A program made the position numbers and the translations under genes. A DNA stretch of 64,000 bases from Kuschelorhynchus macadamiae (Eukaryota; Arthropoda; Insecta; Coleoptera; Curculionidae), in contig JAUTXW010003824.1 of the NCBI GenBank assembly GCA_030620095.1, positions 496,001 through 560,000 on the forward strand, given 5' to 3'. Of this stretch, positions 12,068 through 24,599 are shown piece by piece. The stretch's first letter is position 1; each line of letters begins with the position of its first letter. Under the pieces are notes generated by a model. The model did not search any database. It was not told the DNA's origin and saw only the letters and a program-made list of their open reading frames with translations.

Positions 12068-13733
12068 GCTTTGGCACCTAACTTTTACACATGTGTTAAA
12101 ATGTTTTTCTTAAACTACTGTGAAAACCGTATTTAAAAATCTTAAGTAGTTCAAAAGTTACGGGGAAAAAACCGTTTTTTTTTTATATATGTCAAAATAT
12201 TCTTTTCAAATAAATTAAACCATTGAAAGTAACATGGAAAAGAAAACCGTATTCAAAAATTTTAATCATTTCAAGTCACGGGGAAAAACATGTTTTTGAC
12301 TACCGTAAAAATATTTTTTTTTAAATGAGTTACGCCTCTAGAAGTTACATTAAATTGGGAGAATCGTATTTAAAAATTTTAAGTTCAAAAAGTACGGGAA
12401 AACAATTTTTTAACAGCAGTCAAAATATTTTTTTCTAATATTCTGATTACATTTTTTTTAATCTTCATATAAGTACTATATTTTACCAAAAACCCTAAAT
12501 CGGTACTTTAAATGCTTTAAAAATTTCAGTAAAAAAAAAATTGAAAATTCACAGCTGCGAAAACAAAAGTTTGCATATTTACTAACCAAAACTCCTACAT
12601 TGATGCCTTAAACAGATAAATGTTTCATTAGGAAAAAAGTTACTGCTTTCAAATCATAATTTTTAAACACATTTAAATGTCCTGTACATATTTACTACTC
12701 CTCTATAACATAATAAGTGCTTTATTTCTTAACCACTCAAAAAAAATTAAGTTCGCATTAAATAATATAAACCTACGTAGGTGAAACATATTTTATTTCA
12801 TACTGTCTAGTAAATCTACTTACCCTGTACTGATAGGATCGGTAAATAGAACATTACGATATCTGATACCTAGCAAGACTACCATGTTATTGTAATCATT
12901 AAAACATCTATAGAGCTCGAAACAATATAGGTACATAACTCCCAGTAGACCGAAATGTGATCCTTTGTTTACACCGGCTTATATTTACAATATAATATAT
13001 TATGCATATTCATTAATTCTAATTACGTTCATTTGGTAAATAAAATGTCGTGCTGAAAAGTGCAACTTGGTCAAAATACGATAACAACGTAATTCTCACT
13101 GACAGTAAAATTCACCTCAGGTCTTTCAAAGCATAGTATATTTATATGTCGAAATTCTCTTTTAAAAATAAACAATCTCCATATTTGCAAGTTAGATTTT
13201 CTGGAATTTCGGTACATTTTGGAATCAAATGGTAACTTAAAGAATTGTAGAATATAAATTGAGGCTTTTAGATCTGTTTTGTTTTAATTCTAAATAGCCG
13301 TTTTGATATTCACGATAAAAGAAAAAATATCTTATCAAATATTCAAAAAATTGTAACTTTTTTAGTTTTCATCCGATAGGGTCGATTTTTTGACAGAACC
13401 TTGAGGCATTAATACAGTTTTTGAAAAAAGTATATCCCAGGCTTGAAGATGTAAGGCTGATCTATATTAAATTTTAATGTCAGCCAATGCAGGCGATGAA
13501 GCACCAAACGGCAAAAAAGAATAATGTTTTATACGCAAATATTTTTTTCCCTGAAACATTTAGCTGCAAAATGAAAACGCAGTTTTCTCTTCTTACACCA
13601 ATTTTTAGCGAGTGACAGCAAAAAAAAATCCGTCCTGAAATAACCATTTCAGAAAAGTTTGTAACCAATATAACTATGAATTATCAAAATCAAAATAATT
13701 CAACTCTAATGACAGATAATAATAACTAATAAC
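12067..13733 (+). repeat. Repeat unit X, second copy
   Basis: This is the second copy of the 7040-9146 unit, following Y' head to tail so that the order is X'-Y'-X-Y. Relative to X' it lacks about 515 bp after 'ccatgttattg'. Its left part (12110-12440) holds about three degenerate 115-120-bp tandem subrepeats, each containing '..ccgtattTaaaaat.tTaag..' and a 'cggggaaaaa' block. Confidence 0.72.
12110..12440 (+). repeat. Degenerate ~115-bp tandem subrepeats
   Basis: Three successive blocks show the order 'ctac.gt.aaaa', 'ccgtatt.aaaaat.ttaa', 'acggggaaaaa', near 12118, 12240 and 12305. The first X copy has only the last one or two blocks, so repeat number changed after duplication. Confidence 0.55.
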
Positions 13734-14170
13734 TACTATACATATGAAACGACCTTTTAAAAAATGAGACGGATAGCAAGAAACTATAATATCTAAAATG
13801 GTTTCAAGTTGGAAAACACTAAGAAGCTATTCGACTAAAACTAAACTCGATAATACAAATAAAAGAAATAATTGTATTTATCAAATACTTTTCGTGTGGG
13901 ATGGATCTTATGTTGGCGAAACTACGAGACCACTTGACTTAAGAAGAAACTTAGACCATATAAAAATTAAAGAACATACAGACAGAGGAGGAAATCCAAG
14001 ATTGGGCATCAAAGAATATTCTTAGAATAATGACCATATAATCCAATCCTCAGAAGCTAGGTTCTTCCATAAAGAAAACATTAGAAGAAAAGAAATTTTA
14101 AAAAAGCGTAATATAACAAAGAGGTTTTTAGAAAACCTAGTATCATCACTCGTTTAACTTTCACATCATT
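13733..14170 (+). pseudogene. GIY-YIG endonuclease fragment of Penelope type (unit Y)
   Basis: The readable part (13798-14025) contains NNCIYQILFVWDGSYVGETT, matching the GIY-YIG core arrangement (I-Y-Q-I, then Y-V-G-E-T) of Penelope-like elements, followed by RPLDLRRN and KIKEHTDRGGNPR. After a stop, another frame gives SEARFFHKENIRRKEILKKR, which resembles the end of the same domain. No reverse transcriptase precedes it; the AT-rich X repeat does. It is therefore a captured or residual C-terminal endonuclease piece, duplicated together with X. Confidence 0.68.
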
Positions 14171-15220
14171 GCACAGGGCTACACTGTATCTCTTAGTATT
14201 AGTCTTAATTCCTAGTTTAAACTTCATAACGATAGGACATACATCGCGATCAAAACGTTCTGAATTATTAAAATTAAGGACAACAGGTCAATGTTTTAAT
14301 TGATTTATCAGTTCAAAATTTAAATTCAAAAAGTTTAGAGCGACAAATTCAAATTATAATGCATTTCCATAGAAATGCCATTATAATAAGTCCTAATAAA
14401 TTTAACTTCAATCAATAAGCAGCACACGAGTTGGTGAAATTTCACAACAAATTGTTTGACTCGTAGTTTAAGCTTAAACTTGACAACGTTCATTTATTTA
14501 ACTGCCAGAATCACTTTATATCTCTTACTACAATTCAGGTTCTAGGATTAATTTTCGTTTAAAACCCTTACTAGATAGTTGTCTGAAAAATGGTTTATAA
14601 GCATCACTCTAGTTGTGGCGCAGTCTTGTAGAATACACATAATGATATTGTATATATTATTTATTGTTCTAATACGTCATTCTGTGTGTTGCTTGGTTAC
14701 ACATATTTTTAGGAAAATGACTATATTTTTTTTCCTATGAGCATGTGGAAAGTAAGCACTTTCCGCACGCATATTAGTGCAGAAAATTAGTTTTGCCACA
14801 CTAGTGCTTAAAAAAACAAATTATTTTTTTTTTCAGTTGTATCAAAAGTATTAGATATTATTTTTTTTCAAAAATTATTAAAAACCCCGCTTAACAGAAA
14901 GAAGCAATTTCTCATCTAGATTTGTAATTCTTCAATATCCTAAAAAAAATCAAAAATTAATCCAATTATATATATTATAATTTTGACTTTATATTATATA
15001 TTATTACATAATCTCACATCATTTTAGTTAGCTTAATGCTAAGTAATCTTAGTTACAATTGTTTCAACAGTGTTAATAGACAAGTCTCGATTGCGATGAC
15101 ACCAAAAAGCAATAACAACAATTTCTGCGTCCGTGCGGGATTTAAGCCTGGGTTCTACGCTATGGTCAATTTTTTGAATGCTCAAATTGATCATCAAAAT
15201 AAACAAAGATGTGGATATAG
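14171..15220. other. No recognised feature
   Basis: AT-rich DNA with long T-runs near 14815-14870. A short ORF at 15036-15224 has no recognisable family. Confidence 0.5.
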
Positions 15221-15224
15221 GTAA

Positions 15225-15660
15225 ATATTCAAACTTAACAACATTTTTGGAACGAAAAAACGTAGGACACCGTCCAAAAAATTCAAAGTTTATTTCAAAA
15301 GCGGAAATTGAAAATCCGAGGCATCTGATGATGTCTATTTGTTGATTAAAGTTGCGACCATTATTGGATTGGTCATCGCGAAGATCTTACTAAATCGACC
15401 ATTGATAATATCGAAGACAAAGAGACTAAATCACAATTCCCGATGCAAAAACACATATTTCCAAAACATTTGTATTTGGTGGAGATGCAGTTCACCTTCA
15501 GCTTTATAGGAAATATACAGCTCTACGTTTTTCGAATACACCTCATCGTCGTTTTTTTATAGACTACAAAGAGGCAAAATACATTTGGATACATGCTATC
15601 CACTACCGTGGCGGCACCAAATTGCAAATAAAATTTTTACCGAAAAGAAAGTTAAAGGTA
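15225..15660 (+). pseudogene. Crypton-like tyrosine recombinase, N-terminal and core fragment
   Basis: Across three frames the plus strand reads TTFLERKNVGHRPKNSKF, then LLIKVATIIGLV followed by HREDLTKSTIDNIED, then LQLYRKYTALRFSNTPHRRF with FIDYKEAKY. This order (an Arg in a 'G...R.(D/E)(D/E)L' box, a 'D-D/N-I-E-D' strand, then 'LYRKY.ALR...TPHRRFF') is that of arthropod tyrosine recombinases of Crypton type, from recalled similarity. The segment with the HxxR and Tyr boxes is absent here; a matching C-terminal fragment lies at 25927-26400. Frameshifts at about 15330 and 15470 and several stops make it dead. Confidence 0.55.
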
Positions 15661-18380
15661 TTTCATTTCCATTAACAAGTAGTAAATACAATTGAGGCTC
15701 TTTTAGCTCCATGGAATTTGACAAATTTAAAATATACATTTAAAAGATTACCTTTTTTAAATAATTCCTACATACAAAAATTCATGGATGAACCATTTTT
15801 TCAAATTATATCCACAAAAACGGTTGCGGAAGTTTGCACTGAACTGCATCATCGTTAAAGCCCTAAATGGTGAACAACAGTGCAGGGCATCACTGGCGAA
15901 AGTCTAACATTCGGCATCGGCCCAGGGTGCTCCATACAACAATGTAAGTTTGGCAACAATGTAAGATAGCCTTTCTTCAAACTCCAAATCGAATTTTCAT
16001 ATTAAGGAATATGGCGTTTTGGAATGCAGTGAAAATATCGAATTTCTTTTTGGTTTTTTTATAGAAAAAGTGGTTCATCCATTTCTTTTATTTTCTTAAA
16101 AGGGTTAAATGAAAGTAACTTTCTATTTTATATTCAACAATTACCAAATTTCGTGGGTTTAATTGTTTACAAGACCCTACAATTTATAATAAACATTCCG
16201 ACAAAGTGTACATTCAATATAAACGTTATAACCAAAAATAAATAATTGTTTAATAAAGTAATAATTTGAAAATTTTTGAATAAATGTAACACGTATGTGC
16301 GTTTTGTAACTATTTTTGAAAATCGCTAAAAGTAAATGCAGCTTAGGAATTCTGAAAATCACACTTGAGATATTTTAAAGTTTAATTTGTGATCAAATCC
16401 AATCTGAAGTAATCAATTCTAATAATTTGACATACTTCATTTCACCCTCCTCACTAAACTACATTTGCTAATACATAAGTCGTTCGGTAATCTGCATTCG
16501 CGTGCGGAAAAGTATCACATTCCTCTCTAGTTAGGTAAATAACTATTGTTTGCTCATTTATTTTGTCAATATTAGATATTTACAATAGGTATTTAAGCAC
16601 CTTGATATCTTAAAGGCAATGCAGTTTATTTACTAGATTTGGTCAGGACCTAATAATAACAGCAGAACAACAACAATTTTGTTCTTTAAATATATACAGA
16701 GTGTTAAAATCTTTTTTTAATATTTTTGTAAGGTGTTTTTGAATACTGCATGTACGCGCATTAAGGAATATTTTTATTTAAAAAAAGTGTTTTTTACTTT
16801 TGCCAGTGACGTGTTGACAATATTTTAACAGCAAACTAATAGATTATGATCTATTGAATTAATTTTAAATGACACATTAAATAATATGTACTCGTAGTAA
16901 AACTTATTTGTGAAGTACATTAAGCATATAAAAAACACAAGGTACATGGCACAACAGAGTTAAAATACAATAAGACTTAAATACAAATTACAGATTTTAT
17001 ACAGGGTGATCCAGAAATAAACACCTAAAAATAAGGATGTGATTTTATGACCAATTTTAAGTGAAACACTTCGTATATACTTTCAGAAACGTAAATTATA
17101 TTTTATATTTAGTTTTTTGTAAATTATATTCTACATTTTAAAAAAATATCTCTTATAGTATCTATAAAGCAATATCATTGGCATTTGGAACAATCTACAG
17201 GGTAATTTTTTTTGGGTTACTACCCTTTTGAATCTTACTTAGCAGCTTCGTCAAATTTTCCATTCTCTTAGTAAACTTTTCTGCTTTCTGCAGATATGTG
17301 GCATTGTTGAACAGTTATTTATCAAAATATTTTGTCGTACGTATGAAATTTTAGTACAAAAACCCTTAAGTATAAATAAAATCTAAAATTCTAGATATTA
17401 GGATTTTTCCCTCCCATTTACCATGGACGAATGGATATTTTGCTAAATAACTTCTAAATGGTACCGAATATTGAAAAAAGTTCAAGAGACAAGTACGTTT
17501 TTAAATGGAGCGGCCAATTTAAATAGTTTTGGGCAAAATTATATTAAGAACTTTTTACTTAAAAGTAGTAGAATCTCATCCCGAACTTTCAGTACTGATT
17601 TCTGAATCACACTGTATTATAATCTATGCCATATCTAAAGAAAAGTTTTTGTTAGAGTGTGTATTAAATATTTATCGATATTTTGGCAAAATATTCTTTA
17701 CAACACTGCGCACAAAAAAGCCCCGGAAAAAAGAAACAAGTTTGTAGGAAACTTTATCTTTTACGTTCAAGGGTACAGTATCTAAATCCACATAGCACAC
17801 TTCTTCTTTAACCTCATCAAAGAATTTAGGGATCGTGAGTTTGAATGAGGAAGTTAAAATGTATAAATTTGCGGTAAATACGAAGAAAAGTCAAACAAAA
17901 ACCTTTATCTAGAGCAGATTCATTATTAATTTAAGAACAGGGTCACATTTACTTGTCGATATCTTTTGTTTATCATTCATAATTTTAAATCTTTGTGGGC
18001 AAATTTGTTCTATTAAACAAATTATGCCATTTTTATCAAATATTAATTTGGAAATATTTGATCACTTTGATCCTTTTATAAGGTTTTATTTTCGATGAAA
18101 GACAATTTGTATATTTTCTTATATTTTCTGCAATTTAACACTATTAGGAACTTAATTATTAAAATATAACTACTATAAGTTAAAGTTGTATATAAATTAC
18201 TAGTGGTTATCATACATTTTATTGTAATAGACCATAATTAGAATGGTTCGATATCTTCATTAGCAATAACGGATACGTGTAAAATCGTCTCTCCTGTACT
18301 CAAATGTCATAATGAATTTAAAATTATTCAGTAAACTGCCCACTCCATATACGTTGCCAGGCCAGTTACTGATTTTCTAA
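15661..18380. other. No recognised gene; mariner-type terminal motif only
   Basis: Two 'acaggg' boxes (tacagggtgatcc at 17002 and tacagggtaa near 17198) resemble the termini of the local mariner families, but I could not pair them as inverted ends. Otherwise I saw only AT-rich non-coding DNA. Confidence 0.45.
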
Positions 18381-18394
18381 TATATAGGTTTATT

Positions 18395-18520
18395 TCGGCG
18401 GGGTTTGGTAAATTCTCGGTATGAAACCTCGCAGCGCAATGATAAACGTGGTTCAGATTCATTGCAAATAATATGTGTTCGAATCCCGGTTCGGGCGATA
18501 ACTTTTTTTTTAGTTTTTTT
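18395..18520 (+). repeat. tRNA-derived SINE-like sequence (A- and B-box)
   Basis: The segment contains an A-box-like 'gcagcgcaatgataaacgtg' (18441-18460) and, about 50 bases on, the B-box-like 'tgttcgaatcccggttcggg'. The spacing is that of the split promoter of a tRNA gene. A convincing acceptor stem is not visible, and the unit runs into a T-rich tail (18503 on). This fits a SINE or tRNA-pseudogene remnant rather than a working tRNA. Confidence 0.45.
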
Positions 18521-18599
18521 CAACAAAACGAATAATTTTATGTGTAGTTCGATTGCTTTTTGGTTAGCCCTGCTTAGGCCTTTTCTTTTGAGGTGATGT

Positions 18600-21110
18600 A
18601 AAAAAGTGTATCCATAATAAAACAAGGATTTTTTTAGCATCCGCTTAGCAACAGGATCGTCAATAAAACCATCATTAAAGCCATAATAAATTATAAAAAT
18701 TCTCTTCTACAAGGGAAAGAACTGTGGCAACGTCAGCATCGTGTGGGCGGTTTAACGAATCGTGAATGTAAACTATATTTATTGTCTTTTAAATATAAGG
18801 GTCACCACATAACGACATACTACAGGCCTCTAACGATATTAAGCAATCACAAACAGCATAGGATTCCCCGTATTGTTGACCATCCTTGCTTGTTACACGA
18901 ATATTACGGCCTTAAGGATAATAACAGACTTTTTAAAAAATTTTTTTATCAAAACCCGAAAGTTGATATTCAATCGTGTTTTAATTATGGCTTTTAATTG
19001 GATCAGGTTAGGTTTTTTTGGTTTTGATATAATAAGTGTATTTTCGTCTGCAGAGGGTGCTCCTAAGGGTTAAAACAGTTTTTTAAAAGCAATAATGTTT
19101 CTTTGTATCTTAGAAACATCTTTAGAAAATGCAAAACACCTGAAATTGAGAAAATAATTGACGTACATATATATAGTGAAATACTATTTAGTCAGTTCTA
19201 AAGGTAAAATTTATCACGAATTAGGTGCAAAGTAAAGAATATATATTAGGCTTCTAAAAAGCGGATCTCTCCAAGATTAACTTCAGCGTATCATATCTAT
19301 CAAATTATCTGCTAAAGATACTCCAAAATAATTATTATTCTCAAATATAAAAGATCCAATCTATGTCACAAGACTGGCGTTTAAAAATTTAATTTCTAGT
19401 TTCCCGCCCCATACATATTTTAAATTAAAATTCTCTTCCAAATCTCTTTTGCCTCGAGTATGCATTATTCTCGCTGTACTGCTCTTTTTTATGTTATTTT
19501 TGGAGGATTGTAAAAATTTCAATTTTAATTCATATAAGATAATCCTCTGGCGTTGGGTTTTAGCATAATGAGTTATTTCTGAATAATGGGAAACACGGAT
19601 TAAAAAACTACGCGAATCTTGATATGAAAATTATTAAAAGGTCTATTCTAAAAATGAAGTAGCAAACAAATATTTATGCCCAAATAACAAAAGTAAACAT
19701 ATTAAAAATAATGACGGAGTAGAATTTTAGCATCAAATTTACATGTTGTGATTCTGAGTTGTTAGGTAAATTAATGAAAAACATTTCTTGCGTAAAATTA
19801 GGAACTTATTTAAAGAATGTCAAAAACATAAAAAAAACTATTTAACTCTGAAGAATGACGGACATACATATTAAAGTACCTACCTTAATTTAGTAAGTAA
19901 ACCAATAACTACATATAATAAATTGTATCTCAATTTGCTTCGAGTAATTTTGCAAAATTCGGAAGTTCTCCAGTTATTTCTCAATATCGTTATTTTTAAA
20001 ATCAAGCCATTCATAAAATGTACTATAACTAATTGCCTGAAAAGGCCAAATTTAAAAAAAATACATATTAACTTAAATTAAAAAAGATGTTAAGTACCAT
20101 TTCTGATCATAATCTGTCTTCCCAAAATCAATATAATGTAACTTAAAAAATTCGCTTCCCACATCACGACGCAATACAAAGTAAACTATTTCAAAGTATT
20201 AGTTTCCGCATATTTAATGAATATTTTGAATGTTTCAGTTTTTTTTTCAATTAATATGTTCCATCAGTCTTCTCGGACAGAATTGTCCTAAGAATTTCTG
20301 AAGCTCTAAGAAAATTGTAGGTAATCATATTTTTGTAATTCGGCAGTATTATATATGGCGGAATTGTAAGAGTTTGCCCTAATATTTTCATGAGAGACAA
20401 CCTACCTTATTTTAGGTATGATCACTGCAAGCATTTTTTTTTAATTTGGGCTAAAGACAATCACAAACCTCAGATAAATGTTTTAAATGTCTTGTTCATT
20501 AAAATTCATTAATTAGTGTAGCTTTCAGGTGGCACTGGACTGCTAAGCACATTATCCTCATTGGCATGAACGGTTGGGAAAAAATAGTAAATTCTTCGGG
20601 GATGGAATAATTACATTTTTTTATTTGACCAATTCTATCTCCAGTAGAAATCTCAAAAAATGTCCCAGCTACTATAAATAAATCCAATCTTCAATAGAGT
20701 TTCAAAATTCAGGTTGTATTAGCCCGTATATTTATAAAAGTGTGTCAGACATATTCGATAAAAGCAATGACTCCTATGTGTTTCTGGGTCAAACAATTCT
20801 CAACTTGTTATTTTGTTTATTGCAATAACCTGTGACGAATATTTTTCCTTTGAACAGTTAATTAAAAAGAAACCCTTTATATTTGCCTCGGCTTTGTATC
20901 AAAGATTTGCTATACATATAATCCCAATTAGTTGTTGAAATATAAGTTCTGATCTCTAAAACAGGATCCTTTATCATGTGCATTCATAAAGTCTTGAACA
21001 CATTCAATTAAAATCCAATTAATTACTTTTATTATTAGTATAATTACTAGTATAAAGGGTGATTAGTTTAGACGCTGTGACTTCGGTGGTAGTTTTTTAA
21101 AATGAAATAT
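18600..21110. other. No recognised feature
   Basis: AT-rich DNA with short chance ORFs on both strands and no element termini that I could pair. Confidence 0.5.
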
Positions 21111-21396
<286 letters not shown>

Positions 21397-21408
21397 TTTA
21401 TTCCGGCT

Positions 21409-21965
21409 GTTTATCCGTTCACTACTGTCGATGTCGTACGGAAAAGAACAGTTTTGCTGACGTTTCTTTTGAACTCTTCTTCAAAGCAAGATGTACTCCA
21501 TTCATCGAAACATCGATGATGGTTAGGCATCTTAAGCGGACAGCAGACCCTTCGAACAGCATCATGCATGACTTAGAGGCATTCAAAGTCAAGCAGTATT
21601 TTCGAGAGATGTAACAAAGAGTTGACAGATCATGTTTAATAACCTGCGTACATATGATATCTACAAAATCGCAGAACTTAAGACAACTAAGAAGTATACA
21701 GAGAAAAGAGCAAAGGGCCGAATATGGAACCCTGAGGTACTCCACAACGTATGTAGGAGGGTTCAGATATTCTTCCACACAGCTTAACCGATTGAGATAG
21801 AGGCGAGAGAGAATAGTTTAAAATAGCCAAGCTATGATTTATCCGCTCAAACGCTTTCAAGTAATCTAGCAGTATTAATAATGTCAATCTGCCACTATCC
21901 GATTCAATCTGGATGTCATCTGTGACCTTAGTTAATGCCGAAATACAGCTGTGATTATTGTCAAT
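21409..21965 (-). pseudogene. LINE (non-LTR) reverse transcriptase fragment, Jockey/CR1-like
   Basis: The minus strand reads TLLILLDYLKAFERINHSLA (motif A with its catalytic Asp), then ISEPSYIRCGVPQGSIFGPL (motif B). A second frame gives the region after motif C: LSTLCYISRKYCLTLNASKS with ASKSCMMLF. The Y-A-D-D box itself is damaged ('KFCDFVDII'). Upstream, SALTKVTDDIQIESDSGR is the usual lead-in to motif A. No endonuclease or ORF1 is present, so the copy is 5'-truncated at about 21965; the downstream end runs into the (TA)n tract. Frameshifts occur near 21690. Confidence 0.8.
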
Positions 21966-22680
21966 TTATGTCAAAATAGACATTTTGACCAATCCACAAG
22001 AAAAAACTCGTGTTTCGAAGCTGTCAGAACTAGCCCTTAGAGTTTAGTTTGCATAATGATTTTCGTCTATCTGACGAGTAGGTAAAACTAGGAAACAAGT
22101 AAACAATTTTATTTAAATTAAAAAACAATTTAACTTTAACTATACTTTAAAAGATAACCTAAATTAATTACCTGCTCAACTTCAGCTAAATTGCGAAAAA
22201 AACCACAAAACAATTATTAAAACACACACACTAGAACACACTGTCATCTATCTATACGGGAATACGGGTCTAAAAAGTAAAGCATTGACGTAGGTGGTAG
22301 GGGATTCCCCGACGGCTTATAACCAAAATCAGGCGGCAACAAGTCACTTTAGCGACGTTTTTAGAAGCTTATGAAACATTGATACATCAACTGAAAATAT
22401 CGATATTTTTATATCGATGTTTCACAAGTTTTATGTTTAGTACATCGATACTTTTTTAACGATATTTTTCATCGATTTAAATCGACAATAAAAAGCAGAG
22501 CGAACACTTTCAGATGTGTTAGTGTGCATGGATGGCAAAATTGGGGTCGCTGGCGCTTTTTTTCGTATGTTGTACTAAAGAGTTTCAACAGGGGATTTTA
22601 ACATAAAAGCAGTAGAACAGTAGGTGGAAGATAAAAACAATAGATCTACTGTTAAAACAGTAGGTCTGATAACACTGCTG
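21966..22680. other. No gene; cluster of TATCGAT-like boxes and a small hairpin
   Basis: Between 22385 and 22490 there are at least five 'atcgat' boxes, including aaatatcgatatttttatat and several 'catcgat'. A hairpin, agatctactgtt/aacagtaggtct, lies at about 22641-22667. No coding sequence was recognised. Confidence 0.5.
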
Positions 22681-22689
22681 CAGTCTTAG

Positions 22690-23495
22690 CGACTCCGAGT
22701 TTCCTTTTATACCCCCACCCGGGGCCGAAGGTTATATCTGAACGGCCGTTGGTCATTATTTATGTTTTTTGGATGTTCCTGTTGTTGTTGCGCTAATTCC
22801 GCTTGTTTTTAGTCGATTATTGTCCCCCATACTGTTGGTAGTTTTAATGATTCGCCCCTGTTATTTAAATCGCTTTGTTTTTCTATTTCTATGGCTTTTA
22901 GTTTTATTCTGGTCTTATAATACTCTATATTGGCAATCTCCGTATTCGCTTCCTCACAGTCCTGGCATGGAATGCTGTATACTCCGCGGTTTTCCAATTT
23001 AATTTTGTCTTTTGGGTCTCCACGAAGTTTATCCATGGTTGTTTGGGGTTTGTGTAAGGTTTGTGTGTTGTGTTTTCTAAGAATTCTTTCGCTTCTGTCT
23101 GTTCGGCCCTTTACATATTTTTTGCCTTCCCGGTTCATAATTTTTGGTGTTCATTGTTCGCAAATCTTGTGCATTAATAGCTTTCTCTATAGTGCGATCA
23201 GTGTAGCCATTTTTGTTTAAAGCACCAGATATTATGTTAAGTTCGTTTTTTCTCGTCTGTGTTTCAGTTAATTGCACGGATCTAAATATTAGAGTGTTGG
23301 CCACAGCTTGACTTTGTGTTGGGTGATGATGTAATCTGGCATTTAAATATCTGTTGGTATGTGTTGGTTTTCTGAATAGAGTGTATTCGAAATGTGCGTT
23401 ATGCTGTGTTGTGATCAGAACATTTAAAAATGGAAGTTTGTTGTTTTCTTCTAATTCTAGGGCAAATTGTATTCTGGGATGTATTCTTCTTCTAA
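22690..23495 (-). pseudogene. Penelope-like element 1, C-terminal half of RT plus GIY-YIG
   Basis: The minus strand reads IHPRIQFALELEENNKLPFL then NVLITTQHNAHFEYTLFRKP and THTNRYLNARLHHHP, the conserved PLE segment after the RT catalytic core. It continues with AVANTLIFRSVQLTETQ, a linker, then GVYSIPCQDCEEANTEIA (start of the GIY-YIG domain). It ends with a Q-rich tail and RPFRYNLRPRVGV before a stop near 22710. The Y-I-G part of the nuclease appears altered. The RT catalytic motifs are missing because the copy is truncated at about 23495, where it meets PLE 2 head to head. At least two frame changes are present. Confidence 0.85.
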
Positions 23496-24590
23496 TCTAC
23501 CCATAAAACCCAATTCAAAAAACAGCTCAAGTATTTCCTAATGGTGTGGTATAGATACGTAGACGATATATTTGCTATTTTTGATACTAAAACAGAAAAT
23601 TTGGACACTTTCTTAGAAACATTAAACAATAAATATCCTTCCATTAATTTTACCTACGAAAAGGAGAACAATGGGCAACTACCTTTTCTCGACACGTTAG
23701 TTATTAGAAATAACGATAAATTAGAATTTTATAACATCCGACTTATTTCGTTACCGTCAACACAAAATGGCAGCATTTCATTTCTTAACTTACAGGTTAG
23801 TCAATTTTTCATTTAGTGAAGAACGTTTTAACAATGAAATAAATCGGATTAAAAATATGGCTCAAAGTAATTGATATAATGATAATTTGTACATAAATAG
23901 TTAAATAGACATAAACATAAGAAAATGTTAAAAGATGCCACTACTCTTTAAGCACCTGAGGCTCCCAATAGGTTCATAGTAATCCCATATGATCCCAGAT
24001 ATACAAGAGGTCTAGAAAAAGTATTTAAAAACGTAGGTTTTAGAGTAGCCTACAAAACGGAGAACAGTTTGAAAAATCTCCTTGGAAACCCTAAAGACAA
24101 AGTCGACTTGAAGGAGAGGAGTGGCATCTATACAATTAGCTGTAATGACTGCGATCTAAAATATGTTAAACGCTAAATAAACATTCGTTTAAAAAAACAT
24201 ATGGCACATTTAAGATACGGAAGAACAGAGAAGGCAAGCGTTGCCCAACATGCTTTGGAAAACAATCACCAAAAAGGAATAAATAATCTTAAGTTAATTA
24301 AAAATGTATCTAATAATAGATTATTGGATGCATTTGAGAGTATAGAAATAGTTAAATGTGGTAAGAAAGCAATAAATAAAGACAGAGGGCCTATTCCCTA
24401 TAGTCACCTCTATTGCTTACTTGACAACGGTGCAGTCGGGTGCAATCAAATGTGACCACATTTAGCTATAAATAGTCTCGGTTAAGATTAAGTTTATATA
24501 ATCTGCTGTTAATGCTAACTTGGTTAGCAAAACGCGCGTACAGAACGTAACAAGTTGTGATGTAGTGTGGTTAGAACTCTTGTATTTTGA
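23496..24590 (+). pseudogene. Penelope-like element 2, 5'-truncated (RT motif C to GIY-YIG and 3' end)
   Basis: The copy begins just before MVWYRYVDDIFAIFDTKTEN, which holds the RT active-site Y-V-D-D (about 23550). It continues through NNGQLPFLDTLVIRNN, a decayed middle and SGIYTISCNDCDLKYV (GIY-YIG core, with the 'GQT' block deleted). The C-terminus MAHLRYGRTEKASVAQHALE ... DAFESIEIVKCGKKAINKDR is intact up to a stop near 24453. The 3' region carries a decayed hammerhead motif (24502-24544) and ends near 'gaactcttgtattttga' (24590), as PLE 3 does. Stops and frame changes occur near 23860 and 24170. Confidence 0.88.
24502..24544 (+). ncRNA. Decayed hammerhead ribozyme in PLE 2 3' region
   Basis: The order is stem I TCTG (24502-24505), core CTGTTAA (consensus CTGANGA, two changes), stem II GCTAAC/GTTAGC with loop TTG, AAAA in place of GAAA, the palindrome ACGCGCGT, nucleotide A at the cleavage position (24540), then CAGA (24541-24544) pairing with TCTG. 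The architecture is complete, but three core bases are mutated, so self-cleavage is not expected. Comparison with PLE 3 shows the intact form. Confidence 0.75.
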
Positions 24591-24599
24591 TCTACCTTC

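Noticed and set aside
15320..15340. CTGATGA in the Crypton relic as a hammerhead core
   Set aside because: No stem II and GAAA follow; it is a chance match in coding-derived sequence.
17000..17220. Possible MITE between two 'tacaggg' boxes
   Set aside because: The boxes are in the same orientation and the flanks do not form an inverted repeat.
22690..22760. Possible hammerhead at the PLE 1 3' end (GGAAACTCGGAGTC on the minus strand)
   Set aside because: The 3' half (GAAA, ACT/AGT stem III, C) could fit, but no CTGANGA core occurs upstream at a usable distance.
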